Notes: generated from the letters alone by a model not told the origin. DNA of 64,000 nt from Methylobacterium jeotgali (GCF_022179345.1 NZ_BPQR01000035.1:23205-87204), one strand, 5' to 3'. Counted from the stretch's first letter, positions 33,926 to 43,089 are shown. Made by a program: numbers and translations.

Positions 33926-34866
33926 CCGCGCGCCTCATCATGAAGCTCGAGGTCGTCGCTGCGGAGCCGACGACGCCGGACGTGCTGCGGGTGGTCTTCC
34001 GCCACCCGCAGCGGCCCGAGCTGCCGGAATGGACGCCCGGCGCCCATGTCGACCTGCGCCTGCCCGACGGGAAGGTGCGCCAGTACTCGCTCTGCGGCGA
34101 CCCGGCCGACCGCGCCCGCTACACGGTGGCGATCAAGCGGGAGGCAGGCGGGCGCGGCGGCTCGCTCTGGGCGCACGCGAACCTCGCGGAGGGCGGGCTC
34201 GCCCACGTCTCGGCGCCCCGCAACAACTTCCCCCTGGCGGAGGGCACGCGCCACATCCTGGTCGCCGGCGGCATCGGCATCACGCCGTTCGTCTCGATGG
34301 CCCGGAGCCTCGCCGCGTCGGGGGCCGACTTCGCCCTGCACTTCTGCGCCCGCTCGGCCGCCGAGGCGCCGCTCCTCGACGCGCTGCGCGCCGTCTGCGG
34401 CGACCGCCTGCATCTCTGGCTCTCCGGCGAGGGCCGCCGCCTCGATCCGGCCCTGATCGGCCCGCCGGCGCCGGGCACGCATCTCTACGCCTGCGGCCCG
34501 CAACGCCTCGTCGACGCCGTGCAGGCGCGGGCCGATGCGGATGGCTGGGCGCCCGACCACGTCCATATCGAGCGCTTCGCCGCGACGCTCGACGAGAACT
34601 ACAAGCCCGAGCCGTTCGACGCGCGCATCGCCTCGACCGGCGAGGTCCTGCACGTGCCCGCCGACCGCTCCCTCCTCGAGGTGCTGCGGGAGAACGGCTT
34701 TCCGGTCGCCTCCTCCTGCGAGATCGGCACCTGCGGCACCTGCGAGTGCGGCTACCGGAACGGGACCGTGATCCACCGGGACCACGCCCTGCCGCTGGCG
34801 AAGCGGCAGGACCGCATGATGCCCTGCGTCTCGCGGGCCCGTGTGGCCCTCACGCTCGACCTTTAG
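33922..34866 (+). CDS. Flavin/2Fe-2S oxidoreductase (phthalate dioxygenase reductase type)
   Basis: A 314-residue electron-transfer protein: flavin-binding barrel (RQYSLCGDP, about residue 55), NAD(P)H-binding domain (LVAGGIGITPFVSMARSLA; CGPQRLVDAV) and a C-terminal plant-type ferredoxin domain with CEIGTCGTCECG and a fourth cysteine in MMPCVSRARV. VanB/PobB-type reductases share this order. No Rieske oxygenase gene is adjacent, so the partner is either the overlapping MOSC protein or an oxygenase encoded elsewhere. Confidence 0.88.
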   Translation: MTARLIMKLEVVAAEPTTPDVLRVVFRHPQRPELPEWTPGAHVDLRLPDGKVRQYSLCGDPADRARYTVAIKREAGGRGGSLWAHANLAEGGLAHVSAPRNNFPLAEGTRHILVAGGIGITPFVSMARSLAASGADFALHFCARSAAEAPLLDALRAVCGDRLHLWLSGEGRRLDPALIGPPAPGTHLYACGPQRLVDAVQARADADGWAPDHVHIERFAATLDENYKPEPFDARIASTGEVLHVPADRSLLEVLRENGFPVASSCEIGTCGTCECGYRNGTVIHRDHALPLAKRQDRMMPCVSRARVALTLDL

Positions 34867-34877
34867 CCGGCGGCGCA

Positions 34878-34903
34878 GGGGCGGGCCGTCGCGGCACCGC
34901 CCC
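34878..34903. terminator. Hairpin between convergent genes
   Basis: GGGGCGG and CCGCCCC form a perfect 7-bp stem with a 12-base loop in the 64-base space between the reductase (+) and the NmrA-like gene (-). Likely a shared terminator. Confidence 0.5.
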
Positions 34904-34930
34904 CGCCGTGAATCGCGCCGGACCGCCCGG

Positions 34931-35809
34931 TCAGACCGTCCGCCAGGCCCGTGCCGTCTCCGCGGCGAAGTCGGCGTAGCGGCGAGGCGGGTGGCCGAGG
35001 AGCGCGGTGAAGCGCTCGACCTCAGCCGCGGTCGCGACGGCGCCGTCCTCCTGGTAGCGGCGCATCATCACCCGCAGGTCGTAGGCGAGCCAGGACGGGG
35101 CGAAGCGGCGCAGACCCGCCTCCAGGGCGTCGAGGTCGTCGCCGCCATAGGTCACCGCGCGCCCGAGCGCCGCCCCCCAGAGGTCGGCGATGGCGGTCCC
35201 GGTGAGGGGCTCGGAGCCGACGAGGTCGTAGGTCTCGGCCGGGAGCGGGCCGGCGGCGCGCGCCCGGCGCAGCAGCTCGGCGGCGGCGGCCTCGGCGATG
35301 TCGCGGGTGTCGACCATCGAGATGCCCCTGTGCCCGATGGGCGCGCCATAGAGGCCGGCGCCGAGGAGCGGCTCCTGCTGCATCAGGTCGTTCTGCATGA
35401 AGTAGGCGGGTCGCAGCACCGTCGCGGGCAGGCCGAGGGCCGCGATCATCCGCTCGACGGCGTGCTTGCCGGTGAAGTGCGGGGCGTCGACATAGGCCTC
35501 GCCCTTGAAGACCGAGAGGTAGACGATCCCGCGCACGCCCGCCTCCCGGGTGAGGTTGAGCGCACTGATCGCCTGGGTCAGCTCGTCGGGCACGTTCGGC
35601 ACCAGCAGGAACAGCGTGGTCACGCCCCGCATCGCGGCGCGGAGCGCGTCGATGTCGGTGAGGTCGCCGCGCACCGCCTCGACGCCGGCCGGAAGGCGGC
35701 CCTTCTCCGGGGCGCGGGTCAGGGCGCGGACGGGAATGCCGGCCCGGTGAACGAGATCGACGACGGCCGAGCCGATGCGGCCCGTGGCTCCGGTGACAAG
35801 AAGGGTCAT
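34931..35809 (-). CDS. NAD(P)-binding NmrA-like atypical short-chain dehydrogenase
   Basis: A 292-residue Rossmann-fold protein beginning MTLLVTGATGRIGSAVVDLV, with the Gly-rich dinucleotide motif, DLTDIDALRAAMRGVTTLFL and no YxxxK catalytic pair in the usual place. NmrA/QOR2-type proteins act as NAD(P)H-dependent reductases or redox sensors. ATG 35809 has GGAGAG five bases upstream; the Met 12 bases earlier was not chosen. It is divergent from the LysR gene about 106 bases away, a common regulator-target pair. Confidence 0.85.
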   Translation of the reverse strand: MTLLVTGATGRIGSAVVDLVHRAGIPVRALTRAPEKGRLPAGVEAVRGDLTDIDALRAAMRGVTTLFLLVPNVPDELTQAISALNLTREAGVRGIVYLSVFKGEAYVDAPHFTGKHAVERMIAALGLPATVLRPAYFMQNDLMQQEPLLGAGLYGAPIGHRGISMVDTRDIAEAAAAELLRRARAAGPLPAETYDLVGSEPLTGTAIADLWGAALGRAVTYGGDDLDALEAGLRRFAPSWLAYDLRVMMRRYQEDGAVATAAEVERFTALLGHPPRRYADFAAETARAWRTV

Positions 35810-35915
35810 GACGCTCTCCATCGATGCGGCGCCCTGTGCGCCTTGCGATGGCGGGAAGGATATGCGTCTTCTCAGCGGGTCATAGACGGCTGAAACGGAA
35901 CGCGCCGTCTCACCG

Positions 35916-36815
35916 ATGGAACGAATGGCCGGCCCCATGGATCTCCACGCCCTCGCCGACTTCAACCTCGTGGCCACGCAGGGCGGCTTCGGCCGGGCGG
36001 CACGGGCGAGCGGCCGGCCGAAGGCCACGCTGTCACGTCGGGTGGCGGAACTGGAGGCCGGGCTCGGGGTCCGGCTGCTGGAGCGGGGTGCCCGGAGCCT
36101 GCGCCTGACGGAGGCCGGCGCGGTCCTGCACGCGCGCACCGGTCCGCTGCTCGCCGAGATCACGGAGGCCGCGGAGGCCGTCGCCTCCGGCCTCGACCGG
36201 CCGCGGGGCCGGCTGCGGGTGAGCGCGCCGATGCTGCTCTCGAACACGGCCCTCGGGCCGGTCGCGGCGGCGTTCGCCGCGCGCCATCCAGAGGTGCGGC
36301 TCGAGATCGAGGCGGAGGATCGCCTCGCCGATCCCGTGGAGGACGGCTACGACGTGGTGATCCGGGTCAACCCGCGGCCGGACGAGCGCCTGGTCGGGCG
36401 CTGCGTGATGCGCGACCCGCGCTGGCTCGTCGCCGCTCCGAGCCTGCCGATGCCCCCGCCGGGGCTCGTCCCGGAGGAGCCCGTCCCCCTCCCCGCCCTG
36501 GTCCGGTCCGGGCCCTTCCCCGGCGAGGTCTGGTCGGTGTCGGACGGGGAGCGGCGCCTCGCCTTCCGGCCGGAGCCGGTGCTCCGGCTGTCCGCCCTGC
36601 CGATGCTGCGCGATGCGGTTCTGGCGGGCAGCGGCGCGGCGGTCCTGCCGCGCTCGCTCGCGGAGCGGGACGTCGAGGCCGGGCGGCTCGTCCTCTGGGG
36701 CGTCCTCGACGGGCCGCCGACCGAGGTCTGGGCGCTCCACACCTCGCGCCGGCTGGCGAGCCCCAAGGTCACCGCCTTCATCGAGCATCTCGCCCGCGCG
36801 CTGTCGGCGCGGTGA
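35916..36815 (+). CDS. LysR-family transcriptional regulator
   Basis: A 299-residue regulator. The N-terminal winged helix-turn-helix is MDLHALADFNLVATQGGFGR, then SGRPKATLSRRVAELEAGLG, and the substrate-binding domain starts near residue 95 (RGRLRVSAPMLLSNTALGPV). The divergent NmrA-like gene is its probable target. Starts at 35916, 35925 and 35937 are all possible without a clear ribosome binding site; family alignment would favour 35937. Confidence 0.9.
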   Translation: MERMAGPMDLHALADFNLVATQGGFGRAARASGRPKATLSRRVAELEAGLGVRLLERGARSLRLTEAGAVLHARTGPLLAEITEAAEAVASGLDRPRGRLRVSAPMLLSNTALGPVAAAFAARHPEVRLEIEAEDRLADPVEDGYDVVIRVNPRPDERLVGRCVMRDPRWLVAAPSLPMPPPGLVPEEPVPLPALVRSGPFPGEVWSVSDGERRLAFRPEPVLRLSALPMLRDAVLAGSGAAVLPRSLAERDVEAGRLVLWGVLDGPPTEVWALHTSRRLASPKVTAFIEHLARALSAR

Positions 36816-36839
36816 GGGACCGGGCGGTGGAACGGATCC

Positions 36840-37907
36840 CTAGGAGCGGGCGGCGAGCGCCGTCTGGTCGGGCTGGATGCCCGGCGAGAGCGCCGCGCCG
36901 TCATCGCCCGCGGCGAGATGGGCGATGAGCGTGTCGCGGTACCGGGTCAGGCCCTTGTACTCCGCGAGCTCCGGCGGCAGCGTCGTCAGCACCCGGTGCA
37001 GGCGCTTGCGCCATTTCTCGACCCGCTCGATGTCCCGGACGCTCAGCAGATAGCAGCGGATGCCGAACAGGATCGCGTTGGAGCGCGGCAGCCGGAACAG
37101 CGTCTGCAGCTCGACGCGCAGGTGCACCTTGTCGGCGACGTTCTCCGGCGTGACCGTTGTCCGGTCCGGCCCCCAGTCCGGATAGTTCTCCGGCGAGGTG
37201 TCGAGGCGCGGGTTGATGGTCATGGTCCAGTTCAGGCGCCGGACCGGCTGGCCGTATTGCAGGCGCAGCAGGAAGCGCAGCGCCCGGTCGAACACGCCGA
37301 TGTCGTGGGCCAGCGGCACCGGCCCGTGCCACTCGTGGAAGCTCATGCCGATGTCGAAGTCGAGGGACCAGTCGGCCTGGGTCGTCACCATGCCGCCGTC
37401 GACGAAGAGGTTGTCGTCGCGCTGGTCCTGAAGGGTGAAGTCGCCCTGCGCCTGGCGGGTGATGTACTCGAACGGCGGGCAGGGCAGCGTCTCGGGCCTG
37501 CCGAAGACGAAGCTCTGGTCGAGGCCGAGGGGCCGGTTGATCCAGCGCCAGGCGTCGCCGTCCTTGGTCAGGCTGAAATGCTCCGGGTAGTCCGCCGAAA
37601 GGCTCTCCATGAGCAGTTCGAGCGTGTCCCACTGCGCCGGCATCATATGCGGCAGCACCTGGCAGCGGCCGGGATCGTCGGCGAGCACCAGGGCGCGCTC
37701 CCGGCATTCGGCGACGTAGTGCTCGTCGACGTCGAAGGCGTGGGCGAAGGCCGGGCTCGGGCCGCCGCGCGTATGGGGCTCGATGTTGACCGAGTACATG
37801 TACCGGTCCTCCCCGAACGGGAAGGGGAAGCGCAGCACGCCCGCGTCGCTGTTGCGGTAGGAGAAGCTCTCGCGGAAGCGCTCGTCCCTGCGAAACTCGA
37901 TGCCCAT
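36840..37907 (-). CDS. Heme-dependent oxidative N-demethylase (DUF3445), dimethylamine monooxygenase subunit
   Basis: A 355-residue DUF3445 protein. Typical parts are VLRFPFPFGEDRYMYSVNIE, INRPLGLDQSFVFGRPETLP, LRLQYGQPVRRLNWTMTINP and the IRCYLLSVRDIERVEKWRKR end. Members are heme oxygenases that remove a methyl group from secondary amines; with a ferredoxin-type reductase and a zinc-ribbon subunit they form dimethylamine monooxygenase, releasing formaldehyde and methylamine. AGGAG precedes the ATG by eight bases, 12 bases after the reductase gene. It is the last gene of the three-gene unit. Confidence 0.88.
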   Translation of the reverse strand: MGIEFRRDERFRESFSYRNSDAGVLRFPFPFGEDRYMYSVNIEPHTRGGPSPAFAHAFDVDEHYVAECRERALVLADDPGRCQVLPHMMPAQWDTLELLMESLSADYPEHFSLTKDGDAWRWINRPLGLDQSFVFGRPETLPCPPFEYITRQAQGDFTLQDQRDDNLFVDGGMVTTQADWSLDFDIGMSFHEWHGPVPLAHDIGVFDRALRFLLRLQYGQPVRRLNWTMTINPRLDTSPENYPDWGPDRTTVTPENVADKVHLRVELQTLFRLPRSNAILFGIRCYLLSVRDIERVEKWRKRLHRVLTTLPPELAEYKGLTRYRDTLIAHLAAGDDGAALSPGIQPDQTALAARS

Positions 37908-37919
37908 CGCGGATTCTCC

Positions 37920-38864
37920 TTACAGATCGAGGACCAGAACGTCGGAGCGGGCCCGCGACACGCAGGTGGCCATCAGCCGGCCGCCGGCGCGCTCCTCCTC
38001 GGTGAGGACGTGGTCGCGGTGCTCGATCTCGCCGTCGACGACGCCGGTGAGGCAGACGCCGCAGGCGCCGCCGCGGCACAGGCAGGGTGCCTCAATGCCC
38101 GCGGTCTCCAGGGCCTCGAGCAGGCTCTGCGTCTCCGGAACGTCGAGGGTACGCCCCGAGCGGGCGAGGGTGACCCGGAAGGGCCGGCCGCCCTCAGCCC
38201 CGCCGAAGCTCTCCTTGTGGATGGCGGCCTCCGGCCAGCCGAGGTCGCGGGCAGCCGCCTCGACGGCCTCCATCATCCCCGCCGGGCCGCAGGTGTAGAC
38301 GTGGGTGCCGAGCGGCTGGTCGGTGAGAACCTCCGTGAACGAGCGCCGGGAGGTCTCGCCGTGCACGGTGACGCCGGCGCCCGCCTCGGCCAGGAGCTCA
38401 CGGAAGATCCCGGTCTCCTCGTCGGTGCAGTACTGGTGCAGCTCGAAGGCGGCGCCGCGGGCGCGCAGCACCGGCACGTAGGACAGGAACGGGGTCAGCC
38501 CGATGCCGCCGCCGATCAGGATGTGGCGGCGGGCGAGGCTGGCGATCGGAAACAGGCTCGCGGGCGGGCCGATCTCGACCCGGTCGCCCGGCCGCAGGTG
38601 GTCGTGCAGGAAGTGCGAGCCGCCGCGCGAGTCCCGCACCCGGCGCACGATGATGGCGTAGCCGTCCCGCTGATCCGGCGGCGTGACGAGCGAGTAGGCG
38701 TTCTTCCAGACCCGCTCGGGCCCGCGCAGGGTGACGAGGATATGCGCCCCCGGCGCCGCGGTCGGGAAGCGCCCGCTCTCGGGCTCGAAGCGGAACCGCT
38801 TCAGGGTCGGGCCGAGGGAGTCGATGCCGGCGACGCGGGCCGGGATGAGGCGGTCGAGGATCAT
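37920..38864 (-). CDS. Ferredoxin reductase subunit of dimethylamine monooxygenase
   Basis: A 314-residue flavin/2Fe-2S oxidoreductase: flavin-binding part with KNAYSLVTPPDQ, nucleotide-binding part HILIGGGIGLTPFLSYVPVL and YTCGPAGMMEAV, and a C-terminal ferredoxin domain (APCLCRGGACGVCLTGVVDG, then ATCVSRARSD). It would pass electrons from NAD(P)H to the heme subunit. The ATG at 38864 overlaps the stop of the upstream gene (ATGA). It is about the same length as the reductase at 33922 and aligns with it in domain order, so the two may be paralogues serving different oxygenases. Confidence 0.85.
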   Translation of the reverse strand: MILDRLIPARVAGIDSLGPTLKRFRFEPESGRFPTAAPGAHILVTLRGPERVWKNAYSLVTPPDQRDGYAIIVRRVRDSRGGSHFLHDHLRPGDRVEIGPPASLFPIASLARRHILIGGGIGLTPFLSYVPVLRARGAAFELHQYCTDEETGIFRELLAEAGAGVTVHGETSRRSFTEVLTDQPLGTHVYTCGPAGMMEAVEAAARDLGWPEAAIHKESFGGAEGGRPFRVTLARSGRTLDVPETQSLLEALETAGIEAPCLCRGGACGVCLTGVVDGEIEHRDHVLTEEERAGGRLMATCVSRARSDVLVLDL

Positions 38865-39430
38865 GGATAGGCCCGTTCGGCTTGCGGGACGTCGCCGGGC
38901 TGCTCGGCGTCGATCTTGACGCCCTGGAAGGCCGAGAGCCGGCGGGAGAAGTGGTCGCGCACGAACAGGTTGGCGCCGCATCCGGCGCAGCGCACGATCG
39001 TGGTCGTGACGCCCTCGTTGAAGGTCTTGCAGTGGACGCACTGGACCCTGCGGGCGAGCGTGCCGGACTGCTTCAGGAACACCTCGGACCGGCCGAGCCC
39101 GTGATCCTGGGCGATCCCGAAGACGTCCCACAGGAAGTCCTCCGGGCCCTCCGCGTAGAGGCGCAGGCCCATGCGCTCGCCGGCGAGCCGCCGGCCGAGC
39201 GTGTCGAGGAGCTGCCGGCTCGAGCGGAACCGGCGCTCGCCCTCGCCCTGCGGCCGCCGGAGCGTCCCCTCGGCGGCGGCCGGCGCGACGGTCCAGCTCT
39301 CCAGGGGGCCGTCGGAGAGGGCGTCCGGCGCCGGCCCTTCCCCCGCGCAGAGGTAGAGATGGCGGCGCCCGGTCGGGTCGCGGCGGAGCGCCTCGTAGGT
39401 CGGCCGGCTCTTGATGCCCTGATCGATCAT
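38861..39430 (-). CDS. dmmA: Dimethylamine monooxygenase subunit DmmA-like (zinc ribbon)
   Basis: A 189-residue protein: an N-terminal part of about 110 residues (GIKSRPTYEALRRDPTGRRH, WDVFGIAQDHGLGRSEVFLK) and a C-terminal zinc ribbon with CVHCKTF and CAGCGANLFV. This is the layout of the DmmA family. GGAG lies ten bases before the ATG at 39430. As first gene it faces a 776-base divergent region that must hold the operon promoter. The letter assignment follows the family name as I recall it. Confidence 0.75.
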   Translation of the reverse strand: MIDQGIKSRPTYEALRRDPTGRRHLYLCAGEGPAPDALSDGPLESWTVAPAAAEGTLRRPQGEGERRFRSSRQLLDTLGRRLAGERMGLRLYAEGPEDFLWDVFGIAQDHGLGRSEVFLKQSGTLARRVQCVHCKTFNEGVTTTIVRCAGCGANLFVRDHFSRRLSAFQGVKIDAEQPGDVPQAERAYP

Positions 39431-40206
39431 CGCAGACTCCGGCAGAGGGGAGGCGTTTCAGGACGCGCATCGAGGGTGCCGAGACACCTGCAGGACGCCG
39501 CAAAGTTCTCTGAAAGAACTGACATTTCCTGTCGAGAATAGAAGCGCTGAGGCATCGAACGCAAGAGCGCAGAACATTCGCCGCAAGGATCGATGTTGCA
39601 TCGCAAGGAACCGACCATGCCAGAGCACAGACGGATAAAGCATTGTCGATCATATCGATTCGATCGAATTAAAGAAAAGGTTGATCGTGCGAGTATATCG
39701 CATGGCAAAGATATCTGAATTACTGGACTGCATCCTGCGAACACGATGCGCAGGATGCGCTATTTTTCTTCATGATGACGTATTTTGTGGCAAAGTCCGT
39801 TCACGTTCGCGAAATTTCATGCGATCGTGCTTGACAGTGTATCGCCGCAAGGAAATGAATATTCCTGTGGCGAATGTCCGGCTGGCCCGGGTCCGCCACG
39901 AGCAGACAAAGAATTCGATCCCGGCCGGCGTCCCTTCTTCGAGGACGACGCTCTCCGGGAGGGCCATCCGAACTGTTTTCACAAGCTGGAGACCGTGACT
40001 CGGCCCGGCTCCGCGGATCGTTTCGGAGATCTTCGTCCGTCGCGAAGGACGAAACCCATCGAACGAGGCCGCGCCTGCCCGGCAGGCCGGTCTCCCGTCG
40101 TGCGGGTGCCCTTTCGGGCGCCGGCCGCGCATCGAGCTGACCTGACCGGCCTTCCCCCCACGGTCAGTCGGACATTCCCCAAACCATCGATTCGGGAGAG
40201 TTCGTG
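39431..40206. promoter_or_regulatory. Long divergent intergenic region, locally AT-rich
   Basis: 776 bases between dmmA (-) and the APC permease (+). The part 39490-39870 is far lower in GC than the rest of the window, consistent with promoters and operators. It contains an inverted repeat with a following T run (39731-39765) and TTGACA at 39831. Short open frames exist but have no ribosome binding site or recognisable product. Likely the control region for amine-responsive transcription in both directions. Confidence 0.6.
39731..39765 (+). repeat. Perfect 9-bp inverted repeat followed by a T run
   Basis: CATCCTGCG (39731-39739) and CGCAGGATG (39749-39757) pair exactly around nine bases, then CGCTATTTTT. 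This could be an intrinsic terminator or attenuator read on the plus strand, or an operator for a dimeric regulator. GATGCGC is also directly repeated inside it. Confidence 0.55.
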
Positions 40207-41949
40207 ATGAGTGTCGGCATCAACCAGGCGTCGCCCGCTTCACCGGCGATTCCCATCGCGCGTGCGGATCAGGGGCAGCTCCACCGCAGCATCAACTGGA
40301 CCGGGGCCTTCTGGGTCGCGAGCGGCGTGCCGGCGCTGGTGCTGTTTTCGGTCGGCGGCATCGCCGGCAACACCGGCAAGCTCGCCTTCCTGATCTGGAC
40401 GCTGTCCATGCTGATGGGCTTCATCCAGTCCTTCACCTATGCCGAGATCGCCGGCCTGTTCCCGAACAAGTCGGGCGGCGCCTCGATCTACGGTGCGGCG
40501 GCCTGGGTGCGCTACTCGAAGCTGATCGCCCCGCTCTCGGTCTGGTGCAACTGGTTCGCCTGGACGCCGGTGCTGTCCCTCGGCTGCTCGATCGCCGCCT
40601 CCTACATCCTCAACGCCCTAGCCCCGGCGCCGACCGCGACCTCCCCGGCCGTAGTCCAGTGGCTCGCGGCCAACGCCTCGACGCTGCAGGGCACGGAGGC
40701 CGAGAAGCTCGCCGCCGCCGTCGCCGCGGTCTCGCCGGCCATCCGCACCTGGACGCTGTTCTCGACGACGCTCGGGCCGGTCTCGCTCTCGCTCAACGCC
40801 GCCTTCGTGATCGGCGCGGTGCTGATGCTCGCGGTCTTCGCGGTCCAGCACCGGGGCATCCTCGGCACGGCCAACGTCCAGAAGTGGATCGGCCTGCTCG
40901 TCATCATCCCGATGTTCATCGTCGGCGTGGTGCCGCTGCTGTTGCACGGGGTGAACTGGAGCAACTTCACGCCGCTGGTTCCGCTGGCCGCCCCCTCGGC
41001 ACCAGCGCCGGGCGCGTGGAACCTCACCGGCTGGACGCTGGTCCTCGGCGCCATGTTCATCGCCGCCTGGTCCACCTACGGCTTCGAGACGGCGATCTGC
41101 TACACGAGCGAGTTCCGCGACCCGAGCCGCGACACTTTCAAGGCGATCTTCTACTCGGGCCTGCTCTGCCTCGTGCTGTTCACGCTGGTGCCGTTCACCT
41201 TCCAGAGCATGCTCGGGGTCGAGGGCATGCTGGAGCCGTCCATCGTCGACGGGTCCGGCGTCGCGGCGGCGCTCGCCCACATGGTCGGCGGCGGCCCGCT
41301 GGTCGAGAGCATCCTGGTGATGCTGATGATCCTCGCCCTCATCCTGTGCATCATGACGGCGATGGCCGGCTCCTCGCGCACGCTCTACCAGGGCTCCGTC
41401 GACGGCTGGCTCCCGCGCTACCTCAGCCGCGTCAACGAGCACGGCGCCCCGACCGCCGCGATGTGGACCGACCTCGGCGTCAACCTCGTCGTGCTGGCGA
41501 TCGCCTGCGCCGACGCGACGAGCTTCTTCTTCATCCTCGCGGTGTCGAACTGCGGCTACATCATCTTCAACTTCCTCAACCTGAACTCGGCCTGGATCCA
41601 CCGGATCGACTCGGCCGACGTGCCGCGCCCCTACCGGGCGCCGACCATCGTGCTGGTGCTCGGCGGCGTGTTCGCCTTCGTGAACGTGGTCTTCATGGGC
41701 GCCGGCGCGAAGGTCTGGAACCCGATCGCGCTCTGGGCCGGCCTCGTCACGGCGGCCCTGATCATCCCGGTCTTCCTGTTCCGCCACTATGTGCAGGACG
41801 GCGGCAAGTTCCCGCACGAGACCTTCGAGGACCTCCATGTCGGCCCCGAGGGCGCCAGGAGCGCCAAGAGGGCCGGGATGCTGCCCTACCTGACGCTCGT
41901 TGCCGGCGTCGTGGTCCTGCTCGTGTCGAACTGGATCTTCCAGCTCTAA
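40207..41949 (+). CDS. APC-superfamily amino acid/amine permease
   Basis: A 580-residue protein with 12-13 predicted membrane helices. The first helices read GAFWVASGVPALVLFSVGGI and FTYAEIAGLFPNKSGGASIY, typical of the amino acid-polyamine-organocation superfamily, and a long loop of about 55 residues lies after helix 4. GGGAGAG stands nine bases before ATG 40207; a GTG immediately before is less likely. Situated between dimethylamine and trimethylamine genes and divergent from dmmA, it may import a methylated amine or amino acid; substrate not proven. Confidence 0.85.
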   Translation: MSVGINQASPASPAIPIARADQGQLHRSINWTGAFWVASGVPALVLFSVGGIAGNTGKLAFLIWTLSMLMGFIQSFTYAEIAGLFPNKSGGASIYGAAAWVRYSKLIAPLSVWCNWFAWTPVLSLGCSIAASYILNALAPAPTATSPAVVQWLAANASTLQGTEAEKLAAAVAAVSPAIRTWTLFSTTLGPVSLSLNAAFVIGAVLMLAVFAVQHRGILGTANVQKWIGLLVIIPMFIVGVVPLLLHGVNWSNFTPLVPLAAPSAPAPGAWNLTGWTLVLGAMFIAAWSTYGFETAICYTSEFRDPSRDTFKAIFYSGLLCLVLFTLVPFTFQSMLGVEGMLEPSIVDGSGVAAALAHMVGGGPLVESILVMLMILALILCIMTAMAGSSRTLYQGSVDGWLPRYLSRVNEHGAPTAAMWTDLGVNLVVLAIACADATSFFFILAVSNCGYIIFNFLNLNSAWIHRIDSADVPRPYRAPTIVLVLGGVFAFVNVVFMGAGAKVWNPIALWAGLVTAALIIPVFLFRHYVQDGGKFPHETFEDLHVGPEGARSAKRAGMLPYLTLVAGVVVLLVSNWIFQL

Positions 41950-41974
41950 GGCTTCGCCTCCTCCGCCCGAAGGA

Positions 41975-42005
41975 GCACCCGGCGCGATCCGATCGCGCCG
42001 GGTGC
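41975..42005. terminator. Bidirectional terminator hairpin
   Basis: GCACCCGGCGCGATC and GATCGCGCCGGGTGC form a perfect 15-bp inverted repeat separated by a single base, lying between the stops of the permease (+) and the LuxR-type gene (-). Works equally in both directions. Confidence 0.8.
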
Positions 42006-42033
42006 TTGCGTCCGGGAGGCGGAGGCCGCGCCC

Positions 42034-43089
42034 TCAGGCCGAGGGGAAGAAGGGCGTGAGCTTCTTCACGAGGTCGCGCTCCGAGGAGACCAGGGCCTTG
42101 CGGTAGATCCGCAGCTTGCAGTTCTTGATCGTGCCCTTGCTGATCCCCAGCGCCTGGGCGATCTGGCCGGTGGCCTGCCCCTTCATGGTCAGGATGAGGA
42201 TGTCGCGCTCGCGCGGGGTCAGCGTCCGCAGGATCTGGGCGGCGGCCCCGTAGTCGATCTCCTCCCGCGGCGCGCTCGCGGCCTCCAGGGTGAAGATCCG
42301 GCCCCCCGGCGCCAGGGGGAAGTTCCGGTCGAAGGGCTCCGTCCGCAGGGTGTAGTCCCGGGTCTGCAGGGTCTCGAGCCCGTCGGCCGCGCCGAGCGCC
42401 TCGACCAGGGGGAAGATCGTGTCGTCCGCCGCGACGGCCTCGCGCCAGGAGGCGTTGGAGAACACCTCGACGAGGTGCCGGTCGCGGATCAGGGTCGGGC
42501 GCTGGACGAGACCCTCCTCCTCGGATCCGCTCGTGTAGCGCAGGTGGTTGAAGAGCTGCCCGAGATGGCTGCGGTGATAGCCTTCGAGGGCCGGAAAGAT
42601 CAGCTTCGCCCGCTCGATGTCGGCCTTGGAGAAGGAGCCGCGTTCGCGCTCCAGGAAGAGGCCGAAGCAGCAATGCCCGACGGTCGAGAAGAACATCCCG
42701 ATCTCGTCGGCGATCTTGGCGGCGGGCGTGAAGATCTTCGTGTAGAGAACGGCCTCGGTGCTCTCCGTCCCCAGCTCCGAGAGGGTGAGGACGCCGGGCC
42801 GGCCGGTGCGCCGCCACCGGGCCGAGAACGGATCGATGTACTGCCCCTTCTCGTTGTAGAAGGCCACGATCTCGGCCGGCACCCGCGAAGTGTAGAGCAC
42901 GTCGGGCGGCGCGACCCGCGAGTAGCGGATGATCCAGCTCGAATCGTGCCGGATGCAGAGCCCCGCCAGGTGAAGCAGCTTTCGGTGGAAATCGTCCGAT
43001 CCGATCGAGACGGCGACTTCGCCGAGCTGAGCGAACCACGCGCCGTCGGTGAGTCGAACCGGAGCGGATAACTGTACGCCGTCGCTCAT
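42034..43089 (-). CDS. LuxR-family transcriptional regulator
   Basis: A 351-residue regulator. The last 65 residues form a LuxR/NarL helix-turn-helix (LTPRERDILILTMKGQATGQ, then IAQALGISKGTIKNCKLRIY). The first 280 residues are a poorly conserved sensory domain with an aromatic-rich segment (DSSWIIRYSRVAPPDVLYTS). No receiver domain. It is divergent from the GcvT-tmm-tdm operon and is the probable regulator of methylated-amine use. ATG 43089 was preferred to the start at 43152. Confidence 0.85.
   Translation of the reverse strand: MSDGVQLSAPVRLTDGAWFAQLGEVAVSIGSDDFHRKLLHLAGLCIRHDSSWIIRYSRVAPPDVLYTSRVPAEIVAFYNEKGQYIDPFSARWRRTGRPGVLTLSELGTESTEAVLYTKIFTPAAKIADEIGMFFSTVGHCCFGLFLERERGSFSKADIERAKLIFPALEGYHRSHLGQLFNHLRYTSGSEEEGLVQRPTLIRDRHLVEVFSNASWREAVAADDTIFPLVEALGAADGLETLQTRDYTLRTEPFDRNFPLAPGGRIFTLEAASAPREEIDYGAAAQILRTLTPRERDILILTMKGQATGQIAQALGISKGTIKNCKLRIYRKALVSSERDLVKKLTPFFPSA

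Noticed and set aside
39681..39998. A 105-codon plus-strand frame in the divergent region
   Set aside because: No ribosome binding site, no recognisable domain, and it overlaps the inverted repeat and likely promoters.
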